Shown here: one piece after another, positions 1-9,386 of the stretch | Layout: every line of letters starts with the position of its first letter | Numbering within the stretch: position 1 is the first letter of the stretch | NCBI GenBank assembly: GCA_004298065.1 | Contig: SCRL01000008.1 | Coordinates: 1 to 46,216 of the forward strand | Direction: 5' to 3' | DNA length: 46,216 nt | Source: Gammaproteobacteria bacterium | GTDB lineage: Bacteria; Pseudomonadota; Gammaproteobacteria; Acidiferrobacterales; Sulfurifustaceae | Made by a program: the position numbers and the translations under genes | The notes under the pieces: generated by a model | Databases searched by the model: none | What the model was told of the DNA's origin: nothing | The model's input: the letters and a program-made list of their open reading frames with translations, nothing else

Positions 1-390
1 AATGTTGATGTCCATCCAGCGCGAGGCGACGCGCACCCGCGGATTCATCAGGCGCCGCAGCCACAGGAACACCGCGCCGATCAGGCAAAGACCGCCGAAC
101 ACCGTGCCGGCGGCGATGGCTATCCACTGGTGGGCCATGTCCGACACGCCGAGCACCAGAAACAGGGCGTGCGGCGTCAGGAGGCCCACGACGTGGCCGA
201 GGAACAGCCCGAGGATGCCGTAGTGAAACAGGTTGCTCGCCAGCCGCATGCCGCGTTTGGACAGCAACTGGCTCGAATCGCTCTTCCACGTGTATTGCTC
301 GTGGTCGAAGCGGATCCAGCTACCGAGCAGGAACACGGTGGTGGCGATGTAGGGATAAATCCCGAAGATGAAGTTGTGCAGGTATTCCAT
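1..390 (-). CDS. narI: Respiratory nitrate reductase gamma subunit NarI (partial, C-terminus outside window)
   Basis: NarI is the membrane cytochrome b subunit that oxidises quinol and passes electrons through two b-type hemes to NarH. The first 130 codons are present. The reading frame starts at the ATG at 390, beginning MEYLHNFIFGIYPYI, and runs off the left edge without a stop. An N-terminal membrane helix is followed by the loop and second helix that carry His56 and His66, the positions of heme ligands in Escherichia coli NarI. The gene follows narJ by 17 bases, as last gene of narK1K2GHJI. The remaining helices and other heme ligands cannot be assessed. Confidence 0.96.
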   Translation of the reverse strand, partial: MEYLHNFIFGIYPYIATTVFLLGSWIRFDHEQYTWKSDSSQLLSKRGMRLASNLFHYGILGLFLGHVVGLLTPHALFLVLGVSDMAHQWIAIAAGTVFGGLCLIGAVFLWLRRLMNPRVRVASRWMDINI

Positions 391-407
391 GTTCGTCTCC
401 AATCGGA

Positions 408-1088
408 TTACGTCGCGCAGCGACCTACAACGCACCCCTCTCCATTGACGGGAGAGGGGTCGGGGGTGAGGGGGACGGCGCAAGCGGACGGCGGCGCATT
501 CCAGTTCACCGGCGGGTCGAGATCGCCGGCATCTTGGCAGGGATCGGTCCTGGCCGCGGCGGCCGGCTCGGCGTCACCGGCGGGGCGGACGAGACAGCGC
601 GCCTCGACCAGGCCGATCAAATCGGCGTAAGGGCTGCCGGCGTCGGCAAGATTCGCACGTAACTGGCGCAACACCTTGCCCCAGCGTGACAGGAACAGCC
701 GGCCCTCCTGCGCCTCGAGCTGCGAGACGAACTCGAGCATCAGCGGCAGGTAGTCCGGCAGTTCGCGCTCCGTGATCCGGAAGCCGTATGCCCGGTAGAA
801 CTCGGTCAGATCGATCAGCGCCGGTCCGCGGTTCTTGTCCGCACCGATCAGGTGGTGCGTGAGGTGCAGGCTGTGCTCGGGCACCATGTCGAAAGTGTGC
901 ACGTAGTCCGCCTCGGTCTCGGTCGGGTCGCGGTCCGCCAGCGCCGCCACGAAGCGCGCCAGCACGGCGCGCTCGTCGGCGTTCAGGCCCGTGCCGGCGC
1001 AGACGGCGCCACCGATCTCCGGCAGCGCCTCCCGCAGCGGCGCCGCGGGATATCCCAGCAGGACGGAAACGATGCGATAGAACATCAT
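408..1088 (-). CDS. narJ: Nitrate reductase molybdenum cofactor assembly chaperone NarJ
   Basis: NarJ is a cytoplasmic chaperone that binds apo-NarG and is needed for cofactor insertion and membrane docking; it is not part of the final enzyme. The 226-residue product begins MMFYRIVSVLLGYP and has the all-helical TorD/NarJ-type sequence, including a DMVPEHSLHLTHHLIG segment typical of NarJ. It lies between narH and narI. The last ~20 residues (LTPDPSPVNGEG and on to the stop) are not NarJ-like. They are the translation of a palindromic GGGAGAGGGG/CCCCTCTCC repeat at about 431-474, so the C-terminus seems to have been extended by a repeat element. Start could be either of two adjacent ATGs; a GGAGAGG lies just upstream. 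Confidence 0.93.
   Translation of the reverse strand: MMFYRIVSVLLGYPAAPLREALPEIGGAVCAGTGLNADERAVLARFVAALADRDPTETEADYVHTFDMVPEHSLHLTHHLIGADKNRGPALIDLTEFYRAYGFRITERELPDYLPLMLEFVSQLEAQEGRLFLSRWGKVLRQLRANLADAGSPYADLIGLVEARCLVRPAGDAEPAAAARTDPCQDAGDLDPPVNWNAPPSACAVPLTPDPSPVNGEGCVVGRCAT
431..474. repeat. Palindromic GC-rich repeat inside the narJ 3' end
   Basis: CCCCTCTCC at 435-443 pairs perfectly with GGAGAGGGG at 451-459, followed by TCGGGGGTGAGGG. This composition is typical of dispersed intergenic repeats that translate as LTPDPSPV-GEG in many proteobacteria. Here it is read through by narJ, supplying its last residues. It could also form an RNA hairpin just before the narJ stop and the narI start. 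Confidence 0.7.
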
Positions 1089-1100
1089 GGTGCCTCTCCG

Positions 1101-2648
1101 TTACCGGTCGTCCGCCGACGGCGCCGGCTCGCGGGACTCAACGGTTTCCTTGCGGCGCTCCGGGAACAGCGAATGGCTGCTGATGCCCGGCGAGGAATCG
1201 TTGCCGAAGGTGAAGCCGTTCTGGCCCTGGAAACCGTAGAAGTCGTCGAGCCGGACTTCCTCGTGGCCCGTGGGGATGACGAACCGGTCCTCGTAGTTGG
1301 CGATGGCGAGCAACTGGTACATGTCCTTCGCCTGCTGTTCGCTGAGCCCGACGCGGTCCAGGGCGCGGGTATCGGCCTTGCCCTCGACGTGCACCGAGCG
1401 CTGGTAGGAGCGCATCGCCATCAGCTTGTCGAGGGCCTCGCGCACCGGCTCCTCGTCGCCGGCGGTGAGCAGGCTCGCCAGGTACTTGAGCGGCAGGCGC
1501 AGCGCCTCGGTCCTGGGAATCGCGCCGTCCGGTTCGGTCGGCAGCTGGCCCTGGTCGATGGCCGACTGCACCGGCGACAGTGGCGGCACGTACCACACCA
1601 TCGGCAGCGTGCGGAATTCCGGGTGCATCGGGAAGGCGATCTTCCACTCCATCGCCATCTTCCAGATCGGCGAACGGCGCGCGGCCTCGATCCAGTCCTC
1701 GGGCACGCCGTCGCCGCGCGCCGCCTCGATCACCGCGGGGTCGTTGGGGTCGAGGAAAATACGCCGCTGGGCGTCGTAGAGCCCCTGATCGTGCCGGACG
1801 GACGCGAGTTCCTCGATGCGGTCGGCGTCGTAGAGCATGATGCCGTTGTAGCGGATGCGCCCGACGCAGGATTCCGAGCACACCGTCGGCATGCCGCTTT
1901 CCACGCGCGGGTAGCAGCCGATGCACTTCTCGGCCTTGCCCGACTCCCAGTTGTAGAACACCTTCTTGTACGGGCAGGCGGAAATGCACATGCGCCAGCC
2001 GCGGCATTTGTCCTGGTCGACCAGCACGATACCGTCTTCCTCGCGCTTGTAGATGGAGCCCGAGGGACAGGCGGCGACGCAGGCCGGGTTCAGGCAGTGA
2101 TTGCACATGCGCGGCAGGTACATATGGAACGTGTTCTGGAACTGCGCGTAGATGCGCTTTTCCAGGCCCTGCATGTTGATGTCCCTGGCGCGCTTGTCGT
2201 ACTCGCCGGCGAGGTCGTCCTCCCAGTTCGGGCCCCACTTGATCTTCTCCATCTTCTCGCCGGTGATCTGGGAGATCGGCCGTGCGGTGGGCGCCGCCTC
2301 GGACAGCGGCGCGTTTTGCAGCCGCGCGTAGTCGAAGGTGAACGGCTCGTAGTAGTCGTCGATCTCCGGCATGTCCGGGTTGGAGAAGATGTTGAGCATG
2401 CGCGAGAGCCTGCTGCCGGACTTCAGTTGCAGCCGGCCGTCCACCAGCTCCCAGCCGCCGCGCCAGATCTCCTGGTTTTCCCACTGCTTCGGGTAGCCGA
2501 TGCCGGGCTTGGACTCGACGTTGTTGAACCAGGCGTACTCGACGCCCTTGCGGTTGGTCCACACGTTCTTGCAGGTGACGGAACAGGTGTGGCAGCCGAT
2601 GCACTTGTCGAGGTTGAAGACGAGCGCGAATTGGGCACGAACTTTCAT
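1101..2648 (-). CDS. narH: Respiratory nitrate reductase beta subunit NarH
   Basis: NarH is the iron-sulfur electron-transfer subunit linking NarI hemes to NarG, on the cytoplasmic side of the membrane. The 515-residue length matches the family. The first cluster motif is Cys16-x2-Cys19-x2-Cys22-x3-Cys26. Further Cys groups occur in MCNHCLNPACVAACPSGS, in CRGWRMCISACP and in EKCIGCYPRVESG. The Trp in CRGWRMC replaces a cysteine and is the signature of the [3Fe-4S] cluster in NarH. A good AGGAG lies just before the ATG at 2648, and the gene follows narG by 22 bases, in one operon. Confidence 0.98.
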   Translation of the reverse strand: MKVRAQFALVFNLDKCIGCHTCSVTCKNVWTNRKGVEYAWFNNVESKPGIGYPKQWENQEIWRGGWELVDGRLQLKSGSRLSRMLNIFSNPDMPEIDDYYEPFTFDYARLQNAPLSEAAPTARPISQITGEKMEKIKWGPNWEDDLAGEYDKRARDINMQGLEKRIYAQFQNTFHMYLPRMCNHCLNPACVAACPSGSIYKREEDGIVLVDQDKCRGWRMCISACPYKKVFYNWESGKAEKCIGCYPRVESGMPTVCSESCVGRIRYNGIMLYDADRIEELASVRHDQGLYDAQRRIFLDPNDPAVIEAARGDGVPEDWIEAARRSPIWKMAMEWKIAFPMHPEFRTLPMVWYVPPLSPVQSAIDQGQLPTEPDGAIPRTEALRLPLKYLASLLTAGDEEPVREALDKLMAMRSYQRSVHVEGKADTRALDRVGLSEQQAKDMYQLLAIANYEDRFVIPTGHEEVRLDDFYGFQGQNGFTFGNDSSPGISSHSLFPERRKETVESREPAPSADDR

Positions 2649-2670
2649 GCGTATCTCCTCTCTGTTGCGG

Positions 2671-5600
2671 TCAGCGCGGGCCGATGCCGGCGGGGTTGCG
2701 CTCGGCTTCGCGTTCCGGCGTCAGCGGACGCTCGAGCCAGTCCACATCCTTGTCCTCGATCTTGTGCACAACGACGAACTCGTCGCGCTGGGTGCCGACC
2801 GTGCCGTAGTAGTTGAAGCCGTAGGCGAGCTGGGCGTAGCCGCCGACCATGTTGGTGGGCTTGACCACGACACGCGTCACCGAGTTGAGGATGCCGGCGC
2901 GCTTGCCGGTCGAGGGCGAGCCGGGCACGTTCACGATCTTCTCCTGGGCGTGGTACATGATCGCCATGCCGCGCGGCACACGCTGCGAGACGACGGCGCG
3001 CGCCACGGTGGCGCCGTTGGCGTTGACCGCCTCTATCCAGTCGTTGTCCTCGATGCCGATGCTCCCGGCGTCGTCCTCGGAAATCCAGATGTAGGGACCG
3101 CCGCGGAACAGACTCAGCATGCGCTGGTTGTCCTGGTAGCTCGAATGGATGCCCCACTTCGAGTGCGGCGTGCTCCAGTTGAGCACCAGGTGCGGCTTGG
3201 CCTTGACCGCCGCCGGCACGACGTTCTGGGATTTCATATCGAGGCCCGGCCGATAGGCGCAGAAGCCCTCGCCGAAGTCCAGCATCCATTCGTGGTCCTG
3301 GTAGAACTGCGCGCGGCCGGTGAGCGTCCGGAACGGGATATGCTCGTGGATGTTGGTGTAGCCGGCGTTGTAGGACACCTTCTCCGACTCGATGCCGGAC
3401 CAGGTCGGCGCGGTGATGATCTTGCGCGGCTGGGCAAGAATGTCGCGGAAGGTGATCTTGTCCTCGTGGCGACCGGCATAAAGGTGATGGTGATCGATAC
3501 CGGTCTTCTTCGAGAGCGCCGACCACGACTTGTGCGCCACCTCGCCGTTGGTCTCCGGCGCCATGCGCAGCACCGCCTCGCAGGCGGCGATGTCGTCGGC
3601 GATGCTCGGCATGCCCTTGGAGATGCCCTCCTCGCGCACCGTGCCGTTGGCGATCTTGAGTTCCTCGTACTCGACCTCGGTGTTCCAGTCGATGCCCTTG
3701 ATGTTGTTGCCGATCTTGGTCATCAGCGGTCCCAGCGCGATGAACTTGCGCCAGGTATTCGGGTAGTCGCGGGCGACGACCTTGAGCAGCGGTAGCGTCT
3801 TGCCGGGGATCGGCTCGCACTCGCCCCGCTTCCAGTCCTTGACGCCCAGCGGCTGCGCCAGCTCGAAGGGCGAGTCGTGGTGCATGGGCAGCGCCACCAC
3901 GTCCTTCCGCGTCCCAAGATGTTTCTCGGCCAGCCCGGAGAACGCCTTGGCGATGTTCTGAAAGATCTGCCAGTCGGACTTGGACTCCCAGCCTGGGCTC
4001 ACGGCCTCGGCGAGCGGGTGAATGAATGGGTGCATGTCCGTGGTGTTGAGGTCGTGCTTCTCGTACCAGGTGGCGGTCGGCAGGATGATGTCCGAATAGG
4101 CGCCGGTGGAGTTCAAGCGGAAGTTGATATCCACCATCAGGTCGAGCTTGGCCGTGGGGCCGTTCTCGCGATACTTGACCTCCTTGCACTGCTTGCCGTC
4201 AGTGCCTTCCTGCATCACGCCGTTCTGCGCGCCGAGCAAGTGCTTGAGGAAGTATTCGTGTCCCTTGGCCGAGCAGCCGATCAGATTGGCGCGCCAGACG
4301 AACAGGTTGCGCACGTGGCTCTCGGGCGCGTCGATGTCCTCGTAGGCGAAAGCGAGTTTGCCGGACTTCAACTGCTCGACCATGTGCCGGGCCACGCCCG
4401 CCTCGTCGGCGGCGCCGGCCTTTTCGGCCTCGGCGACGACATCGAGCGGGTTGCGGTTGAAGTGAGGCGCCGAGGGCAACCAGCCCAGACGCTGGGCGAC
4501 GATGTTGTAGTCGGCGAGCTGGTAACCCTTGTATTTGGCCTTGGCCGTGGGCGCGAGCAGGCCGTCGGCGGAGACTTTCTCGTAGCGCCACTGGTCGGTG
4601 TGGAAATACCAGAAGGTGGTCGAGTTCATGTGGCGCGGGGGCCGGTGCCAGTCGAGGGCGAAGGCGATCGGCGCCCAGCCGGCCAGCGGCCGCAGCTTTT
4701 CCTGACCGACGTAGTGCGCCCAGCCGCCGCCGCTCTGGCCGACGCAACCGCACATGTGCAGCAGGTTCATGATTGAGCGGTAGCTCATGTCATTGTGGTA
4801 CCAGTGGTTGATCGCCGCGCCCATGATGACCATGGACTTGCCGCGGGTCTTCGAGGCGTTGTCGGCGAACTCGCGGCCGGTGCGGATCAGGTCGGCGCGC
4901 TTGACGCCGGTGACCTTCTCGGCCCAAGCCGGCGTGTAGGCGACGTTGGCGTCATCGTAGGAGCTGGCGACGTTGGCCCCGCCGAGACCGCGGTCGATGC
5001 CGTACTGGGCGACCTGGAGGTCGAATACGGTGGCGACCAACGCCTCCTGGCCGTTGGCGAGCCTTACCTTGCGCACCGGCACGTTGCGGTGGAGCACCGC
5101 CGGGTTGTCGGGATTGAAGTGGGGAAAGCCGACCGCGACCACCGCGTCCTTGTCATCGATGCAGGAGAGCTGCGCCCGGATTTCGGCCTGGTTGGCGGCG
5201 TTCTTCGGCTGCGTGTTCCACCTACCCTCCTCGCCCCAGCGGAAGCCGATGCTACCGTTGGGCACGACGAAGCGCTTGCCGATCTCGTCGAAAACGACGG
5301 TCTTCCACTCGGGGTTGTTGGTCTCGCCGAACGCGCCGTCGAAATCGGAGGCGCGCAGCGTGCGGTCGGTCACGTAACCCTCGCCGTGAGGACGCAGCAT
5401 CACCAGCATCGGCAGGTCGGTGTAGGTGCGCGCGTATTCGGTGAAGTAGGGGTCCTGGCGCTGGATGTGAAATTCCTTGAGCGCCACGTGGCCCATGGCG
5501 AGGAAGGCGGCTGAGTCGGTGCCCTGCTTCACCGGCATCCACAGGTCGGCGAATTTCACGTACTCGGCATAGTCGGGTGCCATCGAGACGATCTTCGCGC

Positions 5601-6423
5601 CCTTGTAGCGCACCTCGGTGGCGAAGTGAGCGTCCGGCGTGCGCGTCATCGGCAGGTTGGCGCCGGCGATGATGAGGTAGGTCGAGTTGTACCAGTCGGC
5701 CGCCTCGGGCACGTCGGTCTGCTCGCCCCAGGTCTGCGGGCTCGCCGCCGGCAGGTCGCAGTACCAGTCGTAAAACGAGCCGCAAGCGCCGCCGATCAGC
5801 GACAGGTAACGGCTGCCGGCGGCATAGGAGACCATCGACATGGCCGGGATGGGCGAGAAGCCGTAGATGCGGTCCGGGCCATGCTTGCGGATGGTGTGGA
5901 TGTTGGCTGCCGCGATGATCTCGGTGACCTCGTCCCAGTTCGTGCGTACGAATCCGCCCAGGCCGCGCACGGCGGTGTACTTGAGACGCTTGGCCGGATC
6001 GGCCTGGATCGCCTCCCAGGCTTCGACCGGATCCTTGCCGGAACGGCGCTCGGCGCGGTAGAGCGCGAGCAGACGTCCGCGGATCAGCGGATGCTTGATG
6101 CGGTGCGGGCTGTAGAGATACCAGGAGAAGGAGGCGCCGCGCTGGCAACCGCGCGGCTCGTGGTTGGGCATGTCTTCGCGCGTGCGCGGGTAGTCGGTCT
6201 GCTGCATCTCGAAGGCCACGAGGCCGTTCTTGACGAAAATTTTCCACGAGCAGCCGCCGGTGCAGTTGACGCCGTGGGTGGAGCGCACGACCTTGTCGTG
6301 GCGCCAGCGGTTGCGGTAGGCATCCTCCCACTTGCGGTCCTCGTCGGTCACGATACCGTGGCCGTCCGAGAAGGTGTCCTGGATGCGGCCGAAGAATTTC
6401 AGTCGGTCGAGAAAATGGCTCAT
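2671..6423 (-). CDS. narG: Respiratory nitrate reductase alpha subunit NarG
   Basis: NarG is the catalytic Mo-bisMGD subunit reducing nitrate to nitrite in the cytoplasm. The 1250-residue product has the normal length. The N-terminal FS0 [4Fe-4S] site is seen as His50, Cys54, Cys58 and Cys93 (THGVNCTGGCSW, then EPRGCQRG). The YDWYCDLP segment at about 218-225 carries the Asp that ligands molybdenum in membrane-bound NarG. Very strongly conserved blocks follow, including CGCVGQSGGGWAHYVGQEKL, SDIILPTATWYEKHD and, near the C-terminus, AYGFNYYGTVG. CAGGAGAAACGC lies before the ATG. No twin-arginine export signal is present, consistent with a cytoplasm-facing Nar enzyme rather than Nap. Nitrite would be the product passed to downstream reductases not seen in this window. 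Confidence 0.99.
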   Translation of the reverse strand: MSHFLDRLKFFGRIQDTFSDGHGIVTDEDRKWEDAYRNRWRHDKVVRSTHGVNCTGGCSWKIFVKNGLVAFEMQQTDYPRTREDMPNHEPRGCQRGASFSWYLYSPHRIKHPLIRGRLLALYRAERRSGKDPVEAWEAIQADPAKRLKYTAVRGLGGFVRTNWDEVTEIIAAANIHTIRKHGPDRIYGFSPIPAMSMVSYAAGSRYLSLIGGACGSFYDWYCDLPAASPQTWGEQTDVPEAADWYNSTYLIIAGANLPMTRTPDAHFATEVRYKGAKIVSMAPDYAEYVKFADLWMPVKQGTDSAAFLAMGHVALKEFHIQRQDPYFTEYARTYTDLPMLVMLRPHGEGYVTDRTLRASDFDGAFGETNNPEWKTVVFDEIGKRFVVPNGSIGFRWGEEGRWNTQPKNAANQAEIRAQLSCIDDKDAVVAVGFPHFNPDNPAVLHRNVPVRKVRLANGQEALVATVFDLQVAQYGIDRGLGGANVASSYDDANVAYTPAWAEKVTGVKRADLIRTGREFADNASKTRGKSMVIMGAAINHWYHNDMSYRSIMNLLHMCGCVGQSGGGWAHYVGQEKLRPLAGWAPIAFALDWHRPPRHMNSTTFWYFHTDQWRYEKVSADGLLAPTAKAKYKGYQLADYNIVAQRLGWLPSAPHFNRNPLDVVAEAEKAGAADEAGVARHMVEQLKSGKLAFAYEDIDAPESHVRNLFVWRANLIGCSAKGHEYFLKHLLGAQNGVMQEGTDGKQCKEVKYRENGPTAKLDLMVDINFRLNSTGAYSDIILPTATWYEKHDLNTTDMHPFIHPLAEAVSPGWESKSDWQIFQNIAKAFSGLAEKHLGTRKDVVALPMHHDSPFELAQPLGVKDWKRGECEPIPGKTLPLLKVVARDYPNTWRKFIALGPLMTKIGNNIKGIDWNTEVEYEELKIANGTVREEGISKGMPSIADDIAACEAVLRMAPETNGEVAHKSWSALSKKTGIDHHHLYAGRHEDKITFRDILAQPRKIITAPTWSGIESEKVSYNAGYTNIHEHIPFRTLTGRAQFYQDHEWMLDFGEGFCAYRPGLDMKSQNVVPAAVKAKPHLVLNWSTPHSKWGIHSSYQDNQRMLSLFRGGPYIWISEDDAGSIGIEDNDWIEAVNANGATVARAVVSQRVPRGMAIMYHAQEKIVNVPGSPSTGKRAGILNSVTRVVVKPTNMVGGYAQLAYGFNYYGTVGTQRDEFVVVHKIEDKDVDWLERPLTPEREAERNPAGIGPR

Positions 6424-6457
6424 GCGTTTCTCCTGGTGAATGCGTCCGGCGATGCGC

Positions 6458-8104
6458 TCACGGGTTCCTGATGTAGGCGTTGCGGCGCAGGTAAAACCAC
6501 CAGTTGAGGATCAGGCACAGGGCGTAGAACACCGCGAAACCGTACATCGCGAACTCCGGCGTGCCCGCCTTGATCTGGCCCTTGATGACTTCCGGCGCGA
6601 TGAACGAACCGTAGGCCGCCACCGCCGAAGTCCAGCCGAGCACCGGGCCGGCCTGGACGCGGTCGAAGATCACGCCGACGGTGCGGAAGGTGGAACCGTT
6701 GCCGATGCCGGTGGCCGCGAACAGCACCACGAAGGTGACGAGGAATGGCACGAAGTACTGCTCGGGCGTGGCCGAGTGGTACGCCTGCATCATGAGATAG
6801 CCGGTGTAGGCCGAGGCCGCGACCATCGCCACCGAGATGATCTGGGTCACGATGGAACCGCCGACCTTGTCGGAGATCCAGCCGCCCACGGGGCGAATCA
6901 GGGCGCCGACGAAGGGCCCGATCCAGGCGTAGGTCAGCGCCGAGGGCGCGTTCGGGTTCTTGAGCGCATGGTTCCACAGGCCGGTGACCGGGTCCTGCAC
7001 GTGCTGGAAGCCGAAGATCACGGTGATCGACAGCGGCAGCGCCATTGAGAAGCCGATGAACGAACCGAAGGTCAGCACGTAGAGCACGGTCATGGACCAG
7101 GTGTGCCGGTTCTTGAAGATTTCGAACTGCTTGGTGATGTTCGTTTTCATCTCGCCGATGGCGGCGAGCTTCATCACGAACAGCGTCGCGACCATGATGA
7201 GCGGCAGCGCCACCCACATGTTGAGCAGCCCGAGGCCCACGGGCGCCGGCAGGTACAGATAGAGACCCACGCCGGCGGTGAGGAACGCCAGGCCGTAGAG
7301 CCAGACGACCTTGGCGAAGGCGGCGGAGGTCGAACCGATGCCGTGCGAAATCGTGAGCAGGTTGTTCATGCCGAAGTAGCCGAGGAAAGCAAGCGGCACC
7401 AGCAGCAGCAGCCAGACGAAGCCCGCGTTCTGGATGTAGGTCGGCGTGCCCGCTGCGATCTTGCCGAAGAGCCAGCCGGAGTCCTTCACCAGGGTCATCG
7501 GCTCGCCCCCCAGCGCCCCGAACACGCCGGTGGTCATCACCAGCGGGATCAGGATCTGCATGGTGGTGACGCCGAAGTTGCCGATGCCGGCGTTGATCCC
7601 GAGCGCGGTGCCTTGCAGGCGCTTCGGGAAGAAGGTGTTGATGTTGCTCATCGAACAGGCGAAGTTGCCGCCGCCGATGCCGGAGAGCAGCGCCCAGAAC
7701 TGGAACACCCAAAGCGGCGTGGTCTTGTCCTGGAGCGCGAAGCCGGTACCGACCGCAGGGATCATCAACAGCGCCGTGGTGAGGAACACCGTGTTGCGGC
7801 CGCCGGCGATGCGGATGAAGAATGACGCCGGGATGCGCAGCGTGGCGCCGGCGAGTCCCGAAATCGCCGTCAGGGTGAACAGCTCCTCGGGCTTGAACGG
7901 AAAGCCGAGGTTGAGCATCTGCACCGTGATGATGCCCCACATCAACCACACGGCGAAGCCGTTCAGCAGGCTCGGCACCGAGATCCACAGGTTGCGGTAC
8001 GCGATGCGTTTGCCGGTGGCGTTCCAGAAAGCCATGTCCTCGGGTCGCCAGTCGGCGATGTCCACACCGGAGGTCGGTTTGACGGTTTCAACGGTAGCAC
8101 TCAT
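6458..8104 (-). CDS. narK2: NarK2-type nitrate/nitrite transporter (MFS)
   Basis: This is a major-facilitator protein of the NarK/NarU branch, probably exchanging nitrate for nitrite across the inner membrane. The start is set at the ATG at 8104 (MSATVETVKP), which follows GAGGAAAAAACC, giving 548 residues; a longer frame to 8170 would overlap the upstream gene. The cytoplasmic WRPEDMAFW motif precedes the first helix. The two nitrate-signature glycine stretches are GIGGGNFACSMSNI and GIGNGSTFRTVG, and helix arginines in TLRIPASFF and ALIRPVGGWISDK match substrate-binding arginines. It is longer than typical NarK (about 460) because of extra sequence between helices. It is second in the narK1-narK2-narGHJI order. 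Confidence 0.93.
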   Translation of the reverse strand: MSATVETVKPTSGVDIADWRPEDMAFWNATGKRIAYRNLWISVPSLLNGFAVWLMWGIITVQMLNLGFPFKPEELFTLTAISGLAGATLRIPASFFIRIAGGRNTVFLTTALLMIPAVGTGFALQDKTTPLWVFQFWALLSGIGGGNFACSMSNINTFFPKRLQGTALGINAGIGNFGVTTMQILIPLVMTTGVFGALGGEPMTLVKDSGWLFGKIAAGTPTYIQNAGFVWLLLLVPLAFLGYFGMNNLLTISHGIGSTSAAFAKVVWLYGLAFLTAGVGLYLYLPAPVGLGLLNMWVALPLIMVATLFVMKLAAIGEMKTNITKQFEIFKNRHTWSMTVLYVLTFGSFIGFSMALPLSITVIFGFQHVQDPVTGLWNHALKNPNAPSALTYAWIGPFVGALIRPVGGWISDKVGGSIVTQIISVAMVAASAYTGYLMMQAYHSATPEQYFVPFLVTFVVLFAATGIGNGSTFRTVGVIFDRVQAGPVLGWTSAVAAYGSFIAPEVIKGQIKAGTPEFAMYGFAVFYALCLILNWWFYLRRNAYIRNP

Positions 8105-8123
8105 GGTTTTTTCCTCTTCAGGG

Positions 8124-9386
8124 CTATTCGATGACGTCGGCCTGCACGCGCTTGTGTTTGGCGGACACATCGAGCGGGCGCACTTCGGTCCAGTACATCC
8201 ACATCAGCGACGTCCAGACGATGCCGAACATCAGCATGAAGGACGAGGAGCGGACCCCCGTCAGGTCCACCAGCACGCCGAAAATGATCGGCAGGATGAA
8301 ACCGCCGAGGCCGCCGGCGAGACCGACGATTCCGGAGATGACGCCGATGTTGTGCGGGTAGTCGTCGGAGATGTACTTGAACACCGAGGCCTTGCCGATG
8401 GCGAAGGCGACGCCCATGGTGAACAGGATGACGGTGAACACGACCGTGTTGAGCCCGATGTGGAAGGTCAGCGGGCCCGTCACCGTGTGGATCGTGAGAT
8501 CGGTCTGCGGATAGGACAGGAAAAACAGGCACACCAGCGAGATCCACAGCACCCACCAGGTGACGGTGTGGGCGCCGAATTTGTCGGAGAACCAGCCGCC
8601 GATGGCGCGCAACACGCCGCCGGGGATGCTGAAGGCGGCGGCGAACAGCGCCGCGACCTTGATGTCGAAGCCGTACTCCGTGATGTAGTACTTTGTCATC
8701 CACAGCGACAGCGCCACGTAGCCGCCGAAGACGATCGAGTAGTACTGGGAATACCGCCAGACTTTCGGGTCCTTGAGCGCGGCGAGCTGCTCGCGCACGG
8801 TGACGCTCTTGCCCACCTTGTGGTTATGGTCGGTATAGGTGAAGAACCAGAACAGGATCGCGGCGACCAGCATCAGCACGGCGTACACCTTCGGCACCAT
8901 CGCCCAACCCCAGGCCACGACGATCGTCGGCGCCACCAGCTTGGTCACCGCCGCGCCGGTGTTGCCGACGCCGAAGATACCCATCGCCAGACCCTGCTGA
9001 TTCCGGGGGAACCAGCGCGCGCAATAGGCAATGCCGACCGTGAACGAGCCGCCGGCCACGCCGACGAATAGGCCCGTCACCAGAAACTCCACGAACGTGG
9101 TGGCCCAGGAGATCATCCAGATCGGGACCACCGTGGACAGCATCAGGATGAAGAACACCACGCGTCCACCGAACTTGTCGGTCCACATGCCGAGCGGCAG
9201 GCGGATCAGCGAACCGGTCAGCACCGGCATCGCGACGAGGATACCGAACTGCGTCTCGTTGAGACCGAGATCGTTCTTGATCGGGATGCCGATCACTGCG
9301 AACATCATCCAGATCATGAAACACACCGTGAACGCCAGCGTGCTCATGACGACGACCGACCAGGCCTTGTATGTCTGCGTTGTCAT
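8124..9386 (-). CDS. narK1: NarK1-type nitrate transporter (MFS)
   Basis: A 420-residue major-facilitator transporter with about 12 membrane segments. NarK1-type proteins import nitrate with protons, which fits a second transporter paired with the antiporter-like NarK2. The ATG at 9386 (MTTQTYKAWSVVV) is chosen because GGAGGAG lies just upstream; 38 further codons are open but have no support. Nitrate-signature glycines are in GVAGGSFTVGIAYCARWFP and GIVGLAGGLGGFILP; arginines in SLIRLPLGMWTDKFGG and LRAIGGWFSDKFG fit the substrate site. It is the first gene of the structural operon and ends 19 bases before narK2. Confidence 0.92.
   Translation of the reverse strand: MTTQTYKAWSVVVMSTLAFTVCFMIWMMFAVIGIPIKNDLGLNETQFGILVAMPVLTGSLIRLPLGMWTDKFGGRVVFFILMLSTVVPIWMISWATTFVEFLVTGLFVGVAGGSFTVGIAYCARWFPRNQQGLAMGIFGVGNTGAAVTKLVAPTIVVAWGWAMVPKVYAVLMLVAAILFWFFTYTDHNHKVGKSVTVREQLAALKDPKVWRYSQYYSIVFGGYVALSLWMTKYYITEYGFDIKVAALFAAAFSIPGGVLRAIGGWFSDKFGAHTVTWWVLWISLVCLFFLSYPQTDLTIHTVTGPLTFHIGLNTVVFTVILFTMGVAFAIGKASVFKYISDDYPHNIGVISGIVGLAGGLGGFILPIIFGVLVDLTGVRSSSFMLMFGIVWTSLMWMYWTEVRPLDVSAKHKRVQADVIE

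Noticed and set aside
852-2816. 654-codon plus-strand frame opposite narJ and narH
   Set aside because: Antisense shadow of strongly conserved nar genes.
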